Program-made: the position numbers and the translations under genes
Shown here: positions 24,713 to 34,307 of the stretch, piece by piece
Position numbering within the stretch: position 1 is the first letter of the stretch
How the letters are laid out: the number at the start of each line of letters is the position of its first letter
The notes under the pieces: model-generated
Databases searched by the model: none
Seen by the model: the letters and a program-made list of their open reading frames with translations, nothing else
What the model was told of the DNA's origin: nothing
Source of the DNA: an uncultured Deinococcota bacterium
Lineage (GTDB): Bacteria > Deinococcota > Deinococci > Deinococcales > Trueperaceae
Reading direction: 5' to 3'
Assembly: GCA_947311535.1 (NCBI GenBank)
Contig: CAMZLP010000117.1
Span: 1-45,604 of the forward strand
Length of the DNA: 45,604 nucleotides

Positions 24713-25594
24713 CTATGTTTTTTTGCCTTTTTTGCTAATAACAACTATGACACTTATTAGTATTATTAATATTCCTAAATAGCCTCGGCTAGTAAATCTT
24801 TCGTTGGCAAAAATGATTCCTAAAATTACAGCAATTGCTGGATTGACGTAAGCATAGCTAGTAATTAAGGCTGGTCTAATATTTTGAGAAAGTAAAAAAA
24901 CATAAGCACTAAAAGCAATAATTGCTCCAAAGATTATTAAATATATTAAAGCAGATGCTGACCTTGGGCTAGGAATTAGAAATAGTTGCTTTTTTGCTAG
25001 AGCAATTACTACAAAAATACTACCAGCACTAAACATTTGAATAGCACTAGCCATTAAGCCAGACGGCTGGGCTAGTTTACGGCTTAAAGCTGAGCCCAAG
25101 GCCCAAGAAATTGGCCCTATAAATACTATTGGGGCTAAGGGGTTTAGCTTTAAAGATGCTTCACCAGTTAGTAAAAACACTCCTATTATGCCTGTAAACA
25201 TAGCTATTACTTCAATAAAATTAGTTTTTTCACCAAAAAACCGTAAAAATAAACTCAACCAAAGTGGCATGGTTGCCACTACAATTGCTGCTAAGCCCGA
25301 GCTAACCCACTGCTGTGCAAAAGAGACCACACCTAGCCCACCATTTAAAAGTAAAATACCTACAATTAGAGTATTTCTAAATTCTATTCTACTGGGGTTT
25401 TTTACTCCTCTTAATTTTAAAATGGTAAATAATATGGCTCCAGCTACTAACAACCTAATGCCTAGCATCTGAAAAGGGGGCATGGTTTCAAGGGCAATTT
25501 TATTTGCCAAATAGGTTGAGCCCCAAACAAAATAGAGAATTAAAATAGCCGCTATTATGGCTGTCTTATTTGAAGGGTTTGTTTTATGTGGCAT
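24713..25594 (-). CDS. EamA/DMT-superfamily transporter
   Basis: A 293-residue membrane protein with about ten hydrophobic helices in two EamA repeats. YFVWGSTYLANKIALETMPP at the start and NPAIAVILGIIFANERFTSRGYLGILIILISVIVVISKKGKKT near the end (quoted in parts: NPAIAVILG, then ERFTSRGYLG) are typical of RhaT/YdcZ-like drug and metabolite exporters. The substrate is unknown; relatives export amino acids or purines. It is divergent from the Lrp/AsnC regulator with a 92-base gap, which suggests that the regulator controls it and that the substrate may be an amino acid. Confidence 0.88.
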   Translation of the reverse strand: MPHKTNPSNKTAIIAAILILYFVWGSTYLANKIALETMPPFQMLGIRLLVAGAILFTILKLRGVKNPSRIEFRNTLIVGILLLNGGLGVVSFAQQWVSSGLAAIVVATMPLWLSLFLRFFGEKTNFIEVIAMFTGIIGVFLLTGEASLKLNPLAPIVFIGPISWALGSALSRKLAQPSGLMASAIQMFSAGSIFVVIALAKKQLFLIPSPRSASALIYLIIFGAIIAFSAYVFLLSQNIRPALITSYAYVNPAIAVILGIIFANERFTSRGYLGILIILISVIVVISKKGKKT

Positions 25595-25686
25595 GTATTA
25601 TTATACGCTTGAATTTATAAAAATAGAATAGCAATATGTAGGTTTTATAGTAGATATTTCTTGCATTTTCCACTATTGTTAGTTAT

Positions 25687-26151
25687 ATGACTTATCGAAA
25701 CGAAATTCTATTAAATGCTAAGGACTGGCTAATTTTAGAAGAATTACAAAAAAACGCTCGAGTCTCTTTTGCTGAGCTTGGCCGCTTAGTTAAGATGTCT
25801 CGCCCGGCTGTAACAGAAAGAGTAAAGCGCTTAGAAGATGCTGGAGTCATAACTGGTTATGGGCTCAAAATGGATTTGTCAAAAGTGGGTTTGCCGATTA
25901 CTGCTTTTATGCGCTTGCGGGGTTCTTGTAATAAATCTATGACTATATTTGAAACTATTCCTGAGATTATTTCTTGTGACCGAGTAACTGGAGATGACGA
26001 CTTTATAGCCAAGCTAGCAGTTAGCTCTATAGCCCATTTAGAAGAGCTTATCAATAGGCTCGAGCCTATCTGCGAGATGACCACTCTAATTGTCTTGAAC
26101 GAGGTTGTTAAAGAGCGTTTGATTAGCCCTAGTTTGTTCTCGAAAGAGTAA
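25687..26151 (+). CDS. Lrp/AsnC-family transcriptional regulator
   Basis: A 154-residue regulator. The N-terminal helix-turn-helix (FAELGRLVKMSRPAVTERVKR) and the C-terminal ligand-binding domain (SIAHLEELINRLEPICEMTT) match the feast/famine family, which senses amino acids as octamers. It is divergent from an EamA transporter, a frequent partnership. Its last 66 bases overlap the end of ada on the opposite strand. A GGCTCGAGCC copy within a 16-bp palindrome (26054-26069) encodes Arg-Leu-Glu-Pro, close to that overlap. Confidence 0.92.
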   Translation: MTYRNEILLNAKDWLILEELQKNARVSFAELGRLVKMSRPAVTERVKRLEDAGVITGYGLKMDLSKVGLPITAFMRLRGSCNKSMTIFETIPEIISCDRVTGDDDFIAKLAVSSIAHLEELINRLEPICEMTTLIVLNEVVKERLISPSLFSKE

Positions 26152-27165
26152 TTCTTTTTTACGTTCTAAACCCCATCTAAAGCCTCTTAAATCACCACTA
26201 GCACCTATTACTCTATGGCAGGGCACAACCAAAGCTACTGGGTTTTTAGCACAAGCAGATGCTACTGCTCTATACGCTTTTGGCTTATTCAGCATCTGAG
26301 CAAGTTGCCCATAAGACCTTGTTTCACCATAAGGGATTTTTTGCAAAGCCTCCCAAACCTGATGCTGAAAGGCCGTGGCTTTTACATCAGTTGGTAAATC
26401 TAATTCTTGATTATTGTCAAGATAAGCTATGATTTTTTCTAAATAATTCGCCAAAAATTCATTATCTTCTATAATGTGGGCATTGGTAAACTCGCGCTTA
26501 AAAATATCTTCTAATTCTTCTTTGCTATCAGCTATCTGAATAGCACAAATGCCCTTAGTAGTTGCAGCCACTAATATTTTACCCAATGAACTATCTGATA
26601 CGGTATATCTAATCAACGTATTAACTCCTTTTGCTTGATAGGTTTTTGCAGTCATACCAATATTTTTACTGTATATTTGGCTGCTCGAACTAAAGCCCGC
26701 ACTATAAATAGCTCCAGAAATATCATCGCCATCTTGCAACAAAGCCTTAAATTTATTCATTTTAGAAGCCTCTAAATATTTTTGTGGTGATATACCAATT
26801 ATTTTTTTAAAAGTTCTTTGTAAATGGCTAGGGCTTAATTCAAAGTTATTACTTAATTCTTCTAAAGAAAGCCCCTCATTGAGATTAGCCTCAATATAAC
26901 GGCAAATTGATAAGATTTTTCTTGTCTGAGGATTTGAATAGTCGTTTTTTTCAGGTTTGCATAATTTACAAGCTCTAAAGCCATTTTTTATTGCTAGTTT
27001 TTTGTTTGCAAAAAACACAACATTTTTGTACTTTGGCTTTCTGGCTTTGCAAGATGGCCGGCAGTATATTTTGGTGCTTTTAACAGCATAATAAAATTCA
27101 CCATCAAATTTAGAATTATTATTTATTACTGCTTGCCAGTAAATATTGTCAATAGCTGTTTGCAT
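26086..27165 (-). CDS. ada: Ada: bifunctional DNA methyltransferase and regulator
   Basis: A 359-residue protein with all three Ada parts. The N-terminal zinc domain (about 1-75) has C35 and C39 (IYCRPSCKARKP) with C66 and C69; C35 is the methylphosphotriester acceptor that turns on the regulator. An AraC-type helix-turn-helix spans about 80-180 (LEELSNNFELSPSHLQRTFK). The O6-methylguanine methyltransferase domain has the acceptor C316 in VVPCHRVIG. It repairs alkylated DNA and activates its own gene. The 3' end overlaps the convergent Lrp-type gene by 66 bases, including the last 22 codons here (QTRANQTLFNNLVQDN), which lie beyond the catalytic core. Confidence 0.94.
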   Translation of the reverse strand: MQTAIDNIYWQAVINNNSKFDGEFYYAVKSTKIYCRPSCKARKPKYKNVVFFANKKLAIKNGFRACKLCKPEKNDYSNPQTRKILSICRYIEANLNEGLSLEELSNNFELSPSHLQRTFKKIIGISPQKYLEASKMNKFKALLQDGDDISGAIYSAGFSSSSQIYSKNIGMTAKTYQAKGVNTLIRYTVSDSSLGKILVAATTKGICAIQIADSKEELEDIFKREFTNAHIIEDNEFLANYLEKIIAYLDNNQELDLPTDVKATAFQHQVWEALQKIPYGETRSYGQLAQMLNKPKAYRAVASACAKNPVALVVPCHRVIGASGDLRGFRWGLERKKELLFREQTRANQTLFNNLVQDN

Positions 27166-27603
27166 TAGTTAATAGTCTAGTATTGATTTGCTATAAAAGT
27201 CTATCGCAATCTTGTTGTAGATGTCTAAAGTTTAATGCAGCAAAAGAAGGCTAACAGCAAACTCAATTAAGCTATATGAGAGTGACTGTAGTTAAAATTG
27301 TCCAATTTACATCACTCTCCAGCTTTGTTTAGTTGTTGTGATAATAAGCATGTACATTATTATCCTCTCTTTCTAGTTTCAAGCAGACTGGCAGCTTTGT
27401 TGTTGTATCCGTGCTGGTATTTCATTTTCAATTCTTAGTATTAGCGTTTGCTTATTGGTTTTTAAAAAGTTTTTTGTTTTAGGTCGTTTAGAAGCTTGTG
27501 GTTTTTGGCCTATTATTCAGAGATTTGCGGTCTGTGACTTTATCCTTTTTACTCGTTTAATATTGATAAAAAAGCTAAAAGCAAGATTTTTTTAATTTTG
27601 CTA
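27166..27603. other. Intergenic region between ada and the radical SAM gene
   Basis: About 440 AT-rich bases without a convincing gene. The one structured element is the hairpin at 27278-27319. The ada promoter should lie in the first 100 bases. No tRNA was seen. Confidence 0.4.
27278..27319. repeat. Two-part hairpin in the gap upstream of ada
   Basis: GAGAGTGA (27278-27285) pairs with TCACTCTC (27312-27319). Inside it TGTA pairs with TACA after a one-base bulge, and an inner AAATT/AATTT pair closes a GTCC loop. It could be a structured RNA, a terminator without a clear T tract, or an operator. Confidence 0.45.
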
Positions 27604-29328
27604 TTATCTATCTTTCATATTCATAAAATGAGCGACAACCATTTTCAAAATACCCAATGGCTTATAGTTCATTAGCTTTGGTTTCCAAAATAACTCAGTT
27701 TTATCACAAACTGTCGATACGCTAAATTCACGAATTTCGCCCCTTAGTTTTTTAAAATCCTCTGAATCCAAGTCATTTTCTTCTTCAAAGCCATTGAGCC
27801 GCTCATTTAAGGCTCGAGCCTTAACAATTCTACTTGCAACTTCTTCACCTCGGCTTTTATTAATCCTGCCGTATTTTAGTTTTAAATTATTTAAAGTCTC
27901 ACCAGCATCATAGGTAGCTCTAACTAAATCGTCACGAGTCATCCATTTTGTTTCATAGTTTAAGATATGTTTCCACGAGTGTTTTACTAATAACTGGCGG
28001 TGCTCTTCTAAGGTTTTGGCAAATAGAGTATAGCCAAATCGTTTTGGGTTTTCAAAACCACTGCTCCCTGGGTCAATAAATGGCCCCATCGGTGAAATAA
28101 AGCACGATAAACGTGTATCTGAGCTTTGAAATAAATGTTCACAGTAGTCAATGGTATCCATAACTGATTGATGGCTTTGTTTGATTAAACCAATCATAAA
28201 AAATACATCAATTCTGTGACAGTTTAGACTAAGTGCTTCTTGAATTACTTCTTCCATCTCTTCATTTGTAAAATAGGCTTTGGCATCTTGAACTTTGCGG
28301 ATATTTAAATCATGGCTTTCTGGAGATAGCTCTATACTCCAGTTTTTAATTGAGCTATCAATGAGCTTTAAAAACCCTTTTGGAGGCATTCTAAAAAACT
28401 CAAAGACAATTTGATTTTCTAAGCCAGACTGTTTTAGTAAGGCTATTATTTCTTGGGCATGCTCGAGCCCGTTTTGAAGCAGGTCACCGACCAAAAATAT
28501 TGGCCCACGCGAAAACTTGCTAATATCTTCCATGTTCTTTATAAGGCTTTCTGGGCTACGAAAAACGGCATGTTGGCGAGTATTAATTATGCCACAGGCC
28601 TCTTGCGAAGCCCCACAGGTTATACAGCCCTGATCACAACCTTTGATTGTAAATACAGCTGTGATCGGGTTTTTCCACCAACCACCAAATGGTATTACAC
28701 TCTCTAAATCACGATGTCGCAAAACCATTTTAATCATCCGTTTAGGGTTTAAATTGACATAGTCAAGGTCTTTAGGAATAAATGCAAAAGGATTGATTTT
28801 TACCTCATCATCATCTTTCCAGCAAAGATTAGGAATTTCTTTTAAACTTTGACCTGAGTCTAGATGTTGTAATAATTTATAAAGTGGCGGCTCGGCACTG
28901 TCGCCCCTAACAACGTAGTCTACCTGAGGATAGCGGATTAACTCCTCATGAAAATAAGTAGAAGACAGCCCACCAAAAATTATAGGAACTTCAGGGTGAA
29001 GTTCTTTCATAATTTTAGCAATCTCAAGTGAACCATGAGCATGAGGGAGCCAATGTAAATCAATCCCAACGGCCTTAGGCTTGATTTTGGCTAAGAATGC
29101 TGGAACATCAAAGTTTCTATCATTCATCATTCTAAAGGCCAAATTGACAATGCGTACTTTTAGCCCCCGTGATTCAAGATAATCTGTAATTGTCAAAAAC
29201 CCTAATGGATACATTTCAAAAACAGGTGAAGAAGGAATTAAATCGCTAACTGGACCATACATAATCGACTTTTCACGAAAGTCGTATACGCTGGGTGCGT
29301 GGAGTAAGAGTAAGTCAATCTTAGGCAT
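27604..29328 (-). CDS. B12-binding radical SAM protein
   Basis: A 574-residue protein. The N-terminal B12-binding-like domain (about 1-165) includes KAVGIDLHWLPHAHGSLEIA and VPIIFGGLSSTYFHEELI. The radical SAM domain follows with FTIKGCDQGCITCGAS, where C231, C235 and C238 form the C-x3-C-x2-C that binds [4Fe-4S] and S-adenosylmethionine. The family resembles the uncharacterised B12/SAM group named after Thermoplasma Ta0216; that naming is from memory and unverified. The reaction is unknown: relatives do methylations or rearrangements. A GGCTCGAGCC copy inside an 18-bp palindrome (27807-27824) is read as Ala-Arg-Ala. Confidence 0.85.
   Translation of the reverse strand: MPKIDLLLLHAPSVYDFREKSIMYGPVSDLIPSSPVFEMYPLGFLTITDYLESRGLKVRIVNLAFRMMNDRNFDVPAFLAKIKPKAVGIDLHWLPHAHGSLEIAKIMKELHPEVPIIFGGLSSTYFHEELIRYPQVDYVVRGDSAEPPLYKLLQHLDSGQSLKEIPNLCWKDDDEVKINPFAFIPKDLDYVNLNPKRMIKMVLRHRDLESVIPFGGWWKNPITAVFTIKGCDQGCITCGASQEACGIINTRQHAVFRSPESLIKNMEDISKFSRGPIFLVGDLLQNGLEHAQEIIALLKQSGLENQIVFEFFRMPPKGFLKLIDSSIKNWSIELSPESHDLNIRKVQDAKAYFTNEEMEEVIQEALSLNCHRIDVFFMIGLIKQSHQSVMDTIDYCEHLFQSSDTRLSCFISPMGPFIDPGSSGFENPKRFGYTLFAKTLEEHRQLLVKHSWKHILNYETKWMTRDDLVRATYDAGETLNNLKLKYGRINKSRGEEVASRIVKARALNERLNGFEEENDLDSEDFKKLRGEIREFSVSTVCDKTELFWKPKLMNYKPLGILKMVVAHFMNMKDR
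27807..27824. repeat. GGCTCGAGCC palindrome (18-bp dyad, longest copy)
   Basis: TTAAGGCTCGAGCCTTAA is a perfect 18-bp palindrome within the radical SAM gene. It is the longest dyad built around the decamer in this window. Confidence 0.9.
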
Positions 29329-29654
29329 AGTATCAATTCTCGGTAAAAATTTAAGCTTAGTAATTTACTAGGCTTAGTTTGCAACGAAAAAAAATATAGC
29401 ATAGAGCCTACTAGTAAATTGTCCCAAAAAAATATTTTGACTAAAACCTCATCATTTTTGCTGGGCTTTTTTAAGGTTTTATTATTTGTTTAAACGACTA
29501 TTCTAACAAATTATGAGTTATTAATAAGCTTATGTTGCTAATAGCCCTTGTTTGTGTTCACTGACTAATGCTAAAATTGAACCCGTATGTGTGAAAAGCT
29601 GCACAAGCGGATTGAGTAGCTTTTCTTCTTAAATCTGAAAGTGAGGACGAGCTC
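29329..29654. other. Intergenic region upstream of the nuo operon
   Basis: A 326-base divergent gap. It contains an imperfect 24-bp dyad (TAAGCTTAGTAA / TTACTAGGCTTA, 29352-29375, one mismatch) close to the radical SAM start, possibly an operator. The nuo promoter should lie in the right half. No gene, tRNA or known riboswitch was recognised. Confidence 0.4.
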
Positions 29655-30002
29655 TTGTATCTAGCAGTTTTACTTATGTTTATTGCGGCGGCAACAATCG
29701 GGGTGGCTGCCTTAGCTGTCGGGGCTATCTTGGGCCCCAAAAAGGCCACCGAGGTTAAGCTTGCTGCTTATGAATCTGGGATTCCAACGATTGGCAATGC
29801 ACGTGAACGGTTTCCAGTGCATTTTTATATTGTGGCAATGCTGTTTATCATGTTTGATATTGAAACGGCGTTTTTTTATCCGCTGGCGGTGCATTTTAAA
29901 TCACAACCGGCATTTTTATTTATACAGGCAATTATTTTTGTAATTATTTTGGCAGTTGCCTATGTATATATATTGAAAAAGGGTGTATTAAATTGGAAAT
30001 AG
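29655..30002 (+). CDS. nuoA: NADH-quinone oxidoreductase subunit A
   Basis: A 115-residue membrane subunit with three helices. [20 protein letters not shown] and [18 protein letters not shown] are the conserved loop and second-helix motifs of NuoA, including the acidic residues near the quinone site. The start is TTG at 29655, supported by GTGAGGA 7 bases before it; no ATG fits the conserved length. It is the first gene of the complete 14-gene complex I operon, 19 bases before nuoB. Confidence 0.93.
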   Translation: MYLAVLLMFIAAATIGVAALAVGAILGPKKATEVKLAAYESGIPTIGNARERFPVHFYIVAMLFIMFDIETAFFYPLAVHFKSQPAFLFIQAIIFVIILAVAYVYILKKGVLNWK

Positions 30003-30021
30003 ATTTAGTTGAGGTTTATAT

Positions 30022-30558
30022 ATGGCACTAACTGACCTATTAGTAATGGATGCTATGGAATTGGAAAAAGATGGTATCTTATTTTCCACCCTAGGTAAAC
30101 TAGTGGCTTGGGGGCGTAGCAATAGTATGTGGCCTGCTACTTTTGGTTTGGCTTGCTGCGCAATTGAAATGATGCAGTCCACTAATTCTCGTAACGACAT
30201 GGCTCGCTTTGGCTCAGAGGTATTTAGAGCTAGCCCAAGGCAAGCAGACGTAATGATTGTAGCAGGGCGTTTAAGCCATAAAATGGCTCCGGTTATGAAA
30301 AGAGTTTATGACCAAATGCCTGACCCCAAATGGGTTATTGCAATGGGGGCTTGTGCTTCTTCGGGTGGGATGTTTAATAACTATGCAATTGTTCAAAATG
30401 TTGACTCGGTAGTTCCGGTTGATGTTTTTGTACCTGGTTGTCCGCCCCGCCCAGAGGCTTTAATTTATGCAGTTATGCAACTACAGAAAAAAGTACGTGG
30501 CGATGCTTTTGATGAGCGTGGTATTGAGCTACCTATGGTTGAGGGCTGGAGCAGATGA
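30022..30558 (+). CDS. nuoB: NADH-quinone oxidoreductase subunit B
   Basis: A 178-residue peripheral-arm subunit that carries cluster N2, the last Fe-S cluster before quinone. The four ligands are visible: C45-C46 in [12 protein letters not shown]111 in [10 protein letters not shown] and C140 in VPGCPPRPE. It binds between NuoCD, NuoI and the membrane arm. It starts at ATG 30022 shortly after nuoA and is followed by nuoC. Confidence 0.96.
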   Translation: MALTDLLVMDAMELEKDGILFSTLGKLVAWGRSNSMWPATFGLACCAIEMMQSTNSRNDMARFGSEVFRASPRQADVMIVAGRLSHKMAPVMKRVYDQMPDPKWVIAMGACASSGGMFNNYAIVQNVDSVVPVDVFVPGCPPRPEALIYAVMQLQKKVRGDAFDERGIELPMVEGWSR

Positions 30559-30579
30559 AGCCTTTAGTTAAGATGAGTG

Positions 30580-31155
30580 ATGGCTAAAATGGAAGATCTA
30601 GTTAAAAAATTATTAGAACTAGGTGCTGAGCACTTAAAAGCAGATGATGCTCCCAACTTAGTTATTGATAAATCAAATATTATTAAGTCCCTAGAAATAA
30701 TAAAGGATGCTGATTTTAATATCTTAAGCGATTTGTTTGCTATAGATTATTCTCAGTATCCAGAGCACGATTCTAAGCGTTTTGCAGTTGTCTATAATCT
30801 TTATAGTGTTAGTAAAAATGAACGCATTTTTCTTAGATTAGAGCTAGATTCTGATGAGAAGATAGCTAGCGCTAGTGATTTGTGGAAGTCAGCTCTGGTT
30901 CTTGAACGAGAAGTTTTTGATATGTTTGGTATTAGATTTCTTGGACATCCGAATTTGGTTAAGTTACATACTCCTGATGAATTAGAAGGCCATCCACTTT
31001 TAAAAGATTTTCCACTAGGTGAAAGCCCTACTTTATTTAATGATGGTAGATTTATTGACCCGAGCTCTTTTAGAGCTAGTTTAAAAGGTGCTAGCAAAGG
31101 TCTAACGGGTTATAAGGGTGGGGCCAGACGCGGTATGAAGAGAGTGCGCGAATGA
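30580..31155 (+). CDS. nuoC: NADH-quinone oxidoreductase subunit C
   Basis: A 191-residue peripheral subunit of the 30-kDa family, encoded separately from nuoD. The signature [19 protein letters not shown] followed by LLKDFPLG is present. The C-terminus ([11 protein letters not shown]) is basic and somewhat extended. GTG 30577 is directly before ATG 30580 in frame, so the start is ambiguous by one codon and the ribosome site is weak. The stop overlaps the nuoD start by 4 bases. Confidence 0.93.
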   Translation: MAKMEDLVKKLLELGAEHLKADDAPNLVIDKSNIIKSLEIIKDADFNILSDLFAIDYSQYPEHDSKRFAVVYNLYSVSKNERIFLRLELDSDEKIASASDLWKSALVLEREVFDMFGIRFLGHPNLVKLHTPDELEGHPLLKDFPLGESPTLFNDGRFIDPSSFRASLKGASKGLTGYKGGARRGMKRVRE

Positions 31156-32378
31156 GCAAAACTATAACTAAAAACAATAAAAAAGAAACTATTAGCAATA
31201 AGTCTGAATTCAAAACCAAACTCATGCGTATTAACATGGGGCCACAACACCCCAGTACTCATGGAGTTTTACGACTTGTTGTAGATTTAGAGGGTGAAGT
31301 TGTTGCTGCTGTGAAACCACAAATTGGTTATTTGCATACAGGCTTTGAAAAAACCATGGAAAACCGTAGTTACATGCAAAATGTAACATATCCTAACCGT
31401 ATGGATTATACAGCTAGTTTTAGCCATGATTTGGCATATGTATTATCTGCTGAAAAACTAATGGACGCAGTAGTTCCTATAAGAGCCCAAAGAGTTAGGG
31501 TTTTATTAACCGAATTAAACCGTATTGCTAGCCATCTTATTTATTTTGCAACTGGTTTATTAGATATGGGGGCTTTAACCCTATATTTTTACACCATGCG
31601 TGAACGAGAAGATATTTTGGATCTTTTTGAAATGATTGCTGGCGCTCGTATGAATTATGGTTATTTTAGAATCGGTGGGCTAGCTTATGATGTTCCTGAA
31701 GGCTTTGAAGAAAAACTTAGAGCATTTATAAGTAAATTCCCTAAGATGATGCAGCAATATGCAGATCTGTTTGCCAAAAACGATATCTTTTTAGCCAGAA
31801 GCAAAGGGATAGGAGTTCTTAGCCAAGAAATTGCCCTAGACTATGCAATGACTGGGCCAAGTTTGCGAGCTACTGGTGTGGGCTTAGATTTTAGAAAAGC
31901 AGCGCCATATAGTGGCTATGAAGACTATGACTTCAATGTTCCAACTGCAACGGCTGGTGATGTTTATAGCCGTTTTATGGTTAGATTTGAAGAAATGGGC
32001 GAAAGCCTTAAGATAGTAGAGCAGGCTTTGAATAGGCTCGAGCCTGGTCCTATCAAAGATCCTAGCCGTCATATTAGCCTGCCTCCACGAGATGAGCTAG
32101 CTAGTTCTATGGAAGCAGTGATATTTCATTTTAAATTAGTTACCGAAGGCTTTCACCCGGCAAAGGCCGAGAGCTATGTTGCTACCGAGAGTGCTCGAGG
32201 CGAACTGGGTTATTTCCTTGTTTCTGATGGAGGTAGTATGCCTTATCGAGTTAAGGTTAGAGTGCCGAGTTTGATTAATTTACAAGCTTTAGAATCTGCT
32301 TGTAAAGGCGGCTTGTTTGCTGATTTGGTCATGACCTTAGCATCATTTGATCCAATTTTAGGAGATATTGATAAATGA
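31152..32378 (+). CDS. nuoD: NADH-quinone oxidoreductase subunit D
   Basis: A 408-residue subunit of the 49-kDa family, related to NiFe hydrogenase large subunits but without metal-binding cysteines. [20 protein letters not shown] carries the quinone-site His near its start, and later [20 protein letters not shown] is present. The first 28 residues (Lys/Asn-rich) form an extension ahead of the conserved core. A GGCTCGAGCC copy at 32035 encodes the Arg-Leu-Glu-Pro of NRLEPGP. It overlaps nuoC by 4 bases. Confidence 0.96.
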   Translation: MSKTITKNNKKETISNKSEFKTKLMRINMGPQHPSTHGVLRLVVDLEGEVVAAVKPQIGYLHTGFEKTMENRSYMQNVTYPNRMDYTASFSHDLAYVLSAEKLMDAVVPIRAQRVRVLLTELNRIASHLIYFATGLLDMGALTLYFYTMREREDILDLFEMIAGARMNYGYFRIGGLAYDVPEGFEEKLRAFISKFPKMMQQYADLFAKNDIFLARSKGIGVLSQEIALDYAMTGPSLRATGVGLDFRKAAPYSGYEDYDFNVPTATAGDVYSRFMVRFEEMGESLKIVEQALNRLEPGPIKDPSRHISLPPRDELASSMEAVIFHFKLVTEGFHPAKAESYVATESARGELGYFLVSDGGSMPYRVKVRVPSLINLQALESACKGGLFADLVMTLASFDPILGDIDK

Positions 32379-32400
32379 GCCTTCTAGCGAGGAAACAATG

Positions 32401-32988
32401 ATGGATACAAAAATACAAGCATTTTTTGCAGATAAGCAAGATTTGTTAAGCGAAATATTAGAGCGTTATCCAGATTATGGTCAGCGCAGTGCAGTTATGC
32501 CACTCTTGCGAGCAGTTCAAGATGCCGAGCGGCATGTTAGTGAATTAAGAATAAAAGAAATTGCTGATATCTTAGGTATATCTGCTACTGCCGTTAAGGG
32601 GGTAATGAGCTTTTATTCGACCTATCATGAGCAGCCAGTAGGTAAATATCATATTCAAATATGCTCTACACTTTCTTGCTCACTAGCAGGTAGTGATGAG
32701 ATGTATGATTATTTAGCTAATGAGCTTGATCTTGTAAATGGTGAAACTGATAAAGATGGTCAATTTAGCTTGCAAAAAGTAGAGTGCTTAGGTTCTTGTA
32801 CAACTGCACCAGTTTTGCAAATTAATGATGATTATTATGAAAACGTTGGTAAAAAACGCTGCAAACATTTAGTTGACAGCATGCGAGAGAATAAATTAGA
32901 AAAACCTTGGCGAGAGCGTAAAGGTGACCATGAGGGTGCCGAAAAGGCAAAGCCATTGCAAAAAACTGCACTTAAGGGGGTTAGCTAA
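32401..32988 (+). CDS. nuoE: NADH-quinone oxidoreductase subunit E
   Basis: A 195-residue subunit of the 24-kDa family that holds a [2Fe-2S] cluster (N1a) bound by CSTLSC and ECLGSC motifs. The preceding helical part ([20 protein letters not shown]) is typical. The C-terminal 30 residues are Lys/Glu-rich and variable. The start chosen is ATG 32401, 7 bases after GAGGA; TTG 32368 would overlap nuoD. The stop shares one base with the nuoF start (TAATG). Confidence 0.94.
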   Translation: MDTKIQAFFADKQDLLSEILERYPDYGQRSAVMPLLRAVQDAERHVSELRIKEIADILGISATAVKGVMSFYSTYHEQPVGKYHIQICSTLSCSLAGSDEMYDYLANELDLVNGETDKDGQFSLQKVECLGSCTTAPVLQINDDYYENVGKKRCKHLVDSMRENKLEKPWRERKGDHEGAEKAKPLQKTALKGVS

Positions 32989-34307
32989 TGGATAATATTA
33001 CTAGCCGCCATGACCCTAGGTTTGAAGTGACTATGTATAAATATATGGGCGTTGAAAATAGCCATAAGCTTGATTTTTATGAGCAACATGGTGGCTACCA
33101 AACAGCGAAAAAAGCCCTAACGACTATGCAGAGTGTCGATATCGTGAACGAAGTGAAAGCTTCTGGTTTGCGGGGCCGAGGTGGTGCTGGCTTTCCTATG
33201 GGAGTTAAATGGTCTTTTATGCCACCAGTTGACGGTAGGCAGAGATTCATTGTTTGTAATGCTGATGAGTCTGAGCCGGGTTCAACTAAAGACAGATTTG
33301 TTTTAGAAGATGACCCACACCAATTAATAGAAGGCATGATTATAGCTGGCTATGCGATTCAGGCAACATTAGGGGTTATTTATATCCGTGGTGAATATCA
33401 TTTGGGCTATACAAGGCTTTATGATGCTATAAATGAGGCTCGAGCTAAAGGCTATTTAGGCAAAAATGTATTGGCTTCAAATTTTGATTTTGACTTAATA
33501 TTACATAGAGGCGCGGGTGCTTACATTTGTGGTGAAGAAAGTGCCCTGATGAATTCATTTGAAGGCTATAGAGCAAACCCTAGGCTTAAGCCGCCATTTC
33601 CAGCCCAGGCTGGGGTTTATGGTTTTCCTACTTCGGTAAATAATGTTACTAGTATTGCCAGTGGGGTTCATATAATTGCTAAAGGTGCTGATTGGTTTAA
33701 ATCCATGGGCACGCAAGATTCTTCAGGCTTTCATCATGTACAAATAAGTGGCCCTGCGGTTCGTCGGGGTGTTTATGAAGTACCTATGGGTATAACATAT
33801 CGAGAAATTATATTTGATTTAGCTGGCGGTGTTACAGAGCCTGTAAAAGCATTTATTCCAGGAGGATCGAGCTGCCCTATGTTTCCATTTACCGACGAGT
33901 ATTTAGACCTTACTATGGAATATGGTGTGGTAGCTAAAGCTGGTTCTATGATGGGTACTGGTGGAATTATTTTAATTCCAGAAGATAAATGCATCGTTGA
34001 TGCCTTAGCTAATGTTGTACATTTTTATGCTCATGAGAGTTGCGGTAAATGCACTCCATGTCGAGAAGGTGTTTCGACATGGTTGCCTAAAATGTATGCC
34101 AAATTACTGGCAGGCTTAGGTGAATCTGGTGATTTGGAGCTCTTGGAAGATGTTTCTCATAATATTCGTGGGCGCTCGTTTTGCCCACTAGCTGATGCTT
34201 GCATAATGCCAGTTCAGGCCAGTATTAAACATTTTAGACATGAATATGAATACATTATTGAGCATGGCAAGTCTATGTACGCTAAGAAAAGTAGGTGGCA
34301 AGAGTGA
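32988..34307 (+). CDS. nuoF: NADH-quinone oxidoreductase subunit F
   Basis: A 439-residue NADH- and FMN-binding subunit. The glycine-rich [16 protein letters not shown] binds [23 protein letters not shown] belongs to the FMN site, and [12 protein letters not shown] with SFCPLADAC binds the N3 [4Fe-4S] cluster. With NuoE and NuoG it forms the NADH-oxidising module, so this complex I is the NADH-using type rather than an 11-subunit ferredoxin type. Its end overlaps nuoG by 13 bases. Confidence 0.96.
   Translation: MDNITSRHDPRFEVTMYKYMGVENSHKLDFYEQHGGYQTAKKALTTMQSVDIVNEVKASGLRGRGGAGFPMGVKWSFMPPVDGRQRFIVCNADESEPGSTKDRFVLEDDPHQLIEGMIIAGYAIQATLGVIYIRGEYHLGYTRLYDAINEARAKGYLGKNVLASNFDFDLILHRGAGAYICGEESALMNSFEGYRANPRLKPPFPAQAGVYGFPTSVNNVTSIASGVHIIAKGADWFKSMGTQDSSGFHHVQISGPAVRRGVYEVPMGITYREIIFDLAGGVTEPVKAFIPGGSSCPMFPFTDEYLDLTMEYGVVAKAGSMMGTGGIILIPEDKCIVDALANVVHFYAHESCGKCTPCREGVSTWLPKMYAKLLAGLGESGDLELLEDVSHNIRGRSFCPLADACIMPVQASIKHFRHEYEYIIEHGKSMYAKKSRWQE

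Noticed and set aside
24713-26151. EamA transporter and Lrp regulator as a known named exporter system
   Set aside because: The divergent pairing is suggestive, but neither protein has features that fix the substrate, so no name was given.
5928-32044. GGCTCGAGCC as a conserved protein motif (Arg-Leu-Glu-Pro)
   Set aside because: Only some copies use that frame; others encode Gly-Ser-Ser-Leu or Ala-Arg-Ala, and three copies are non-coding.
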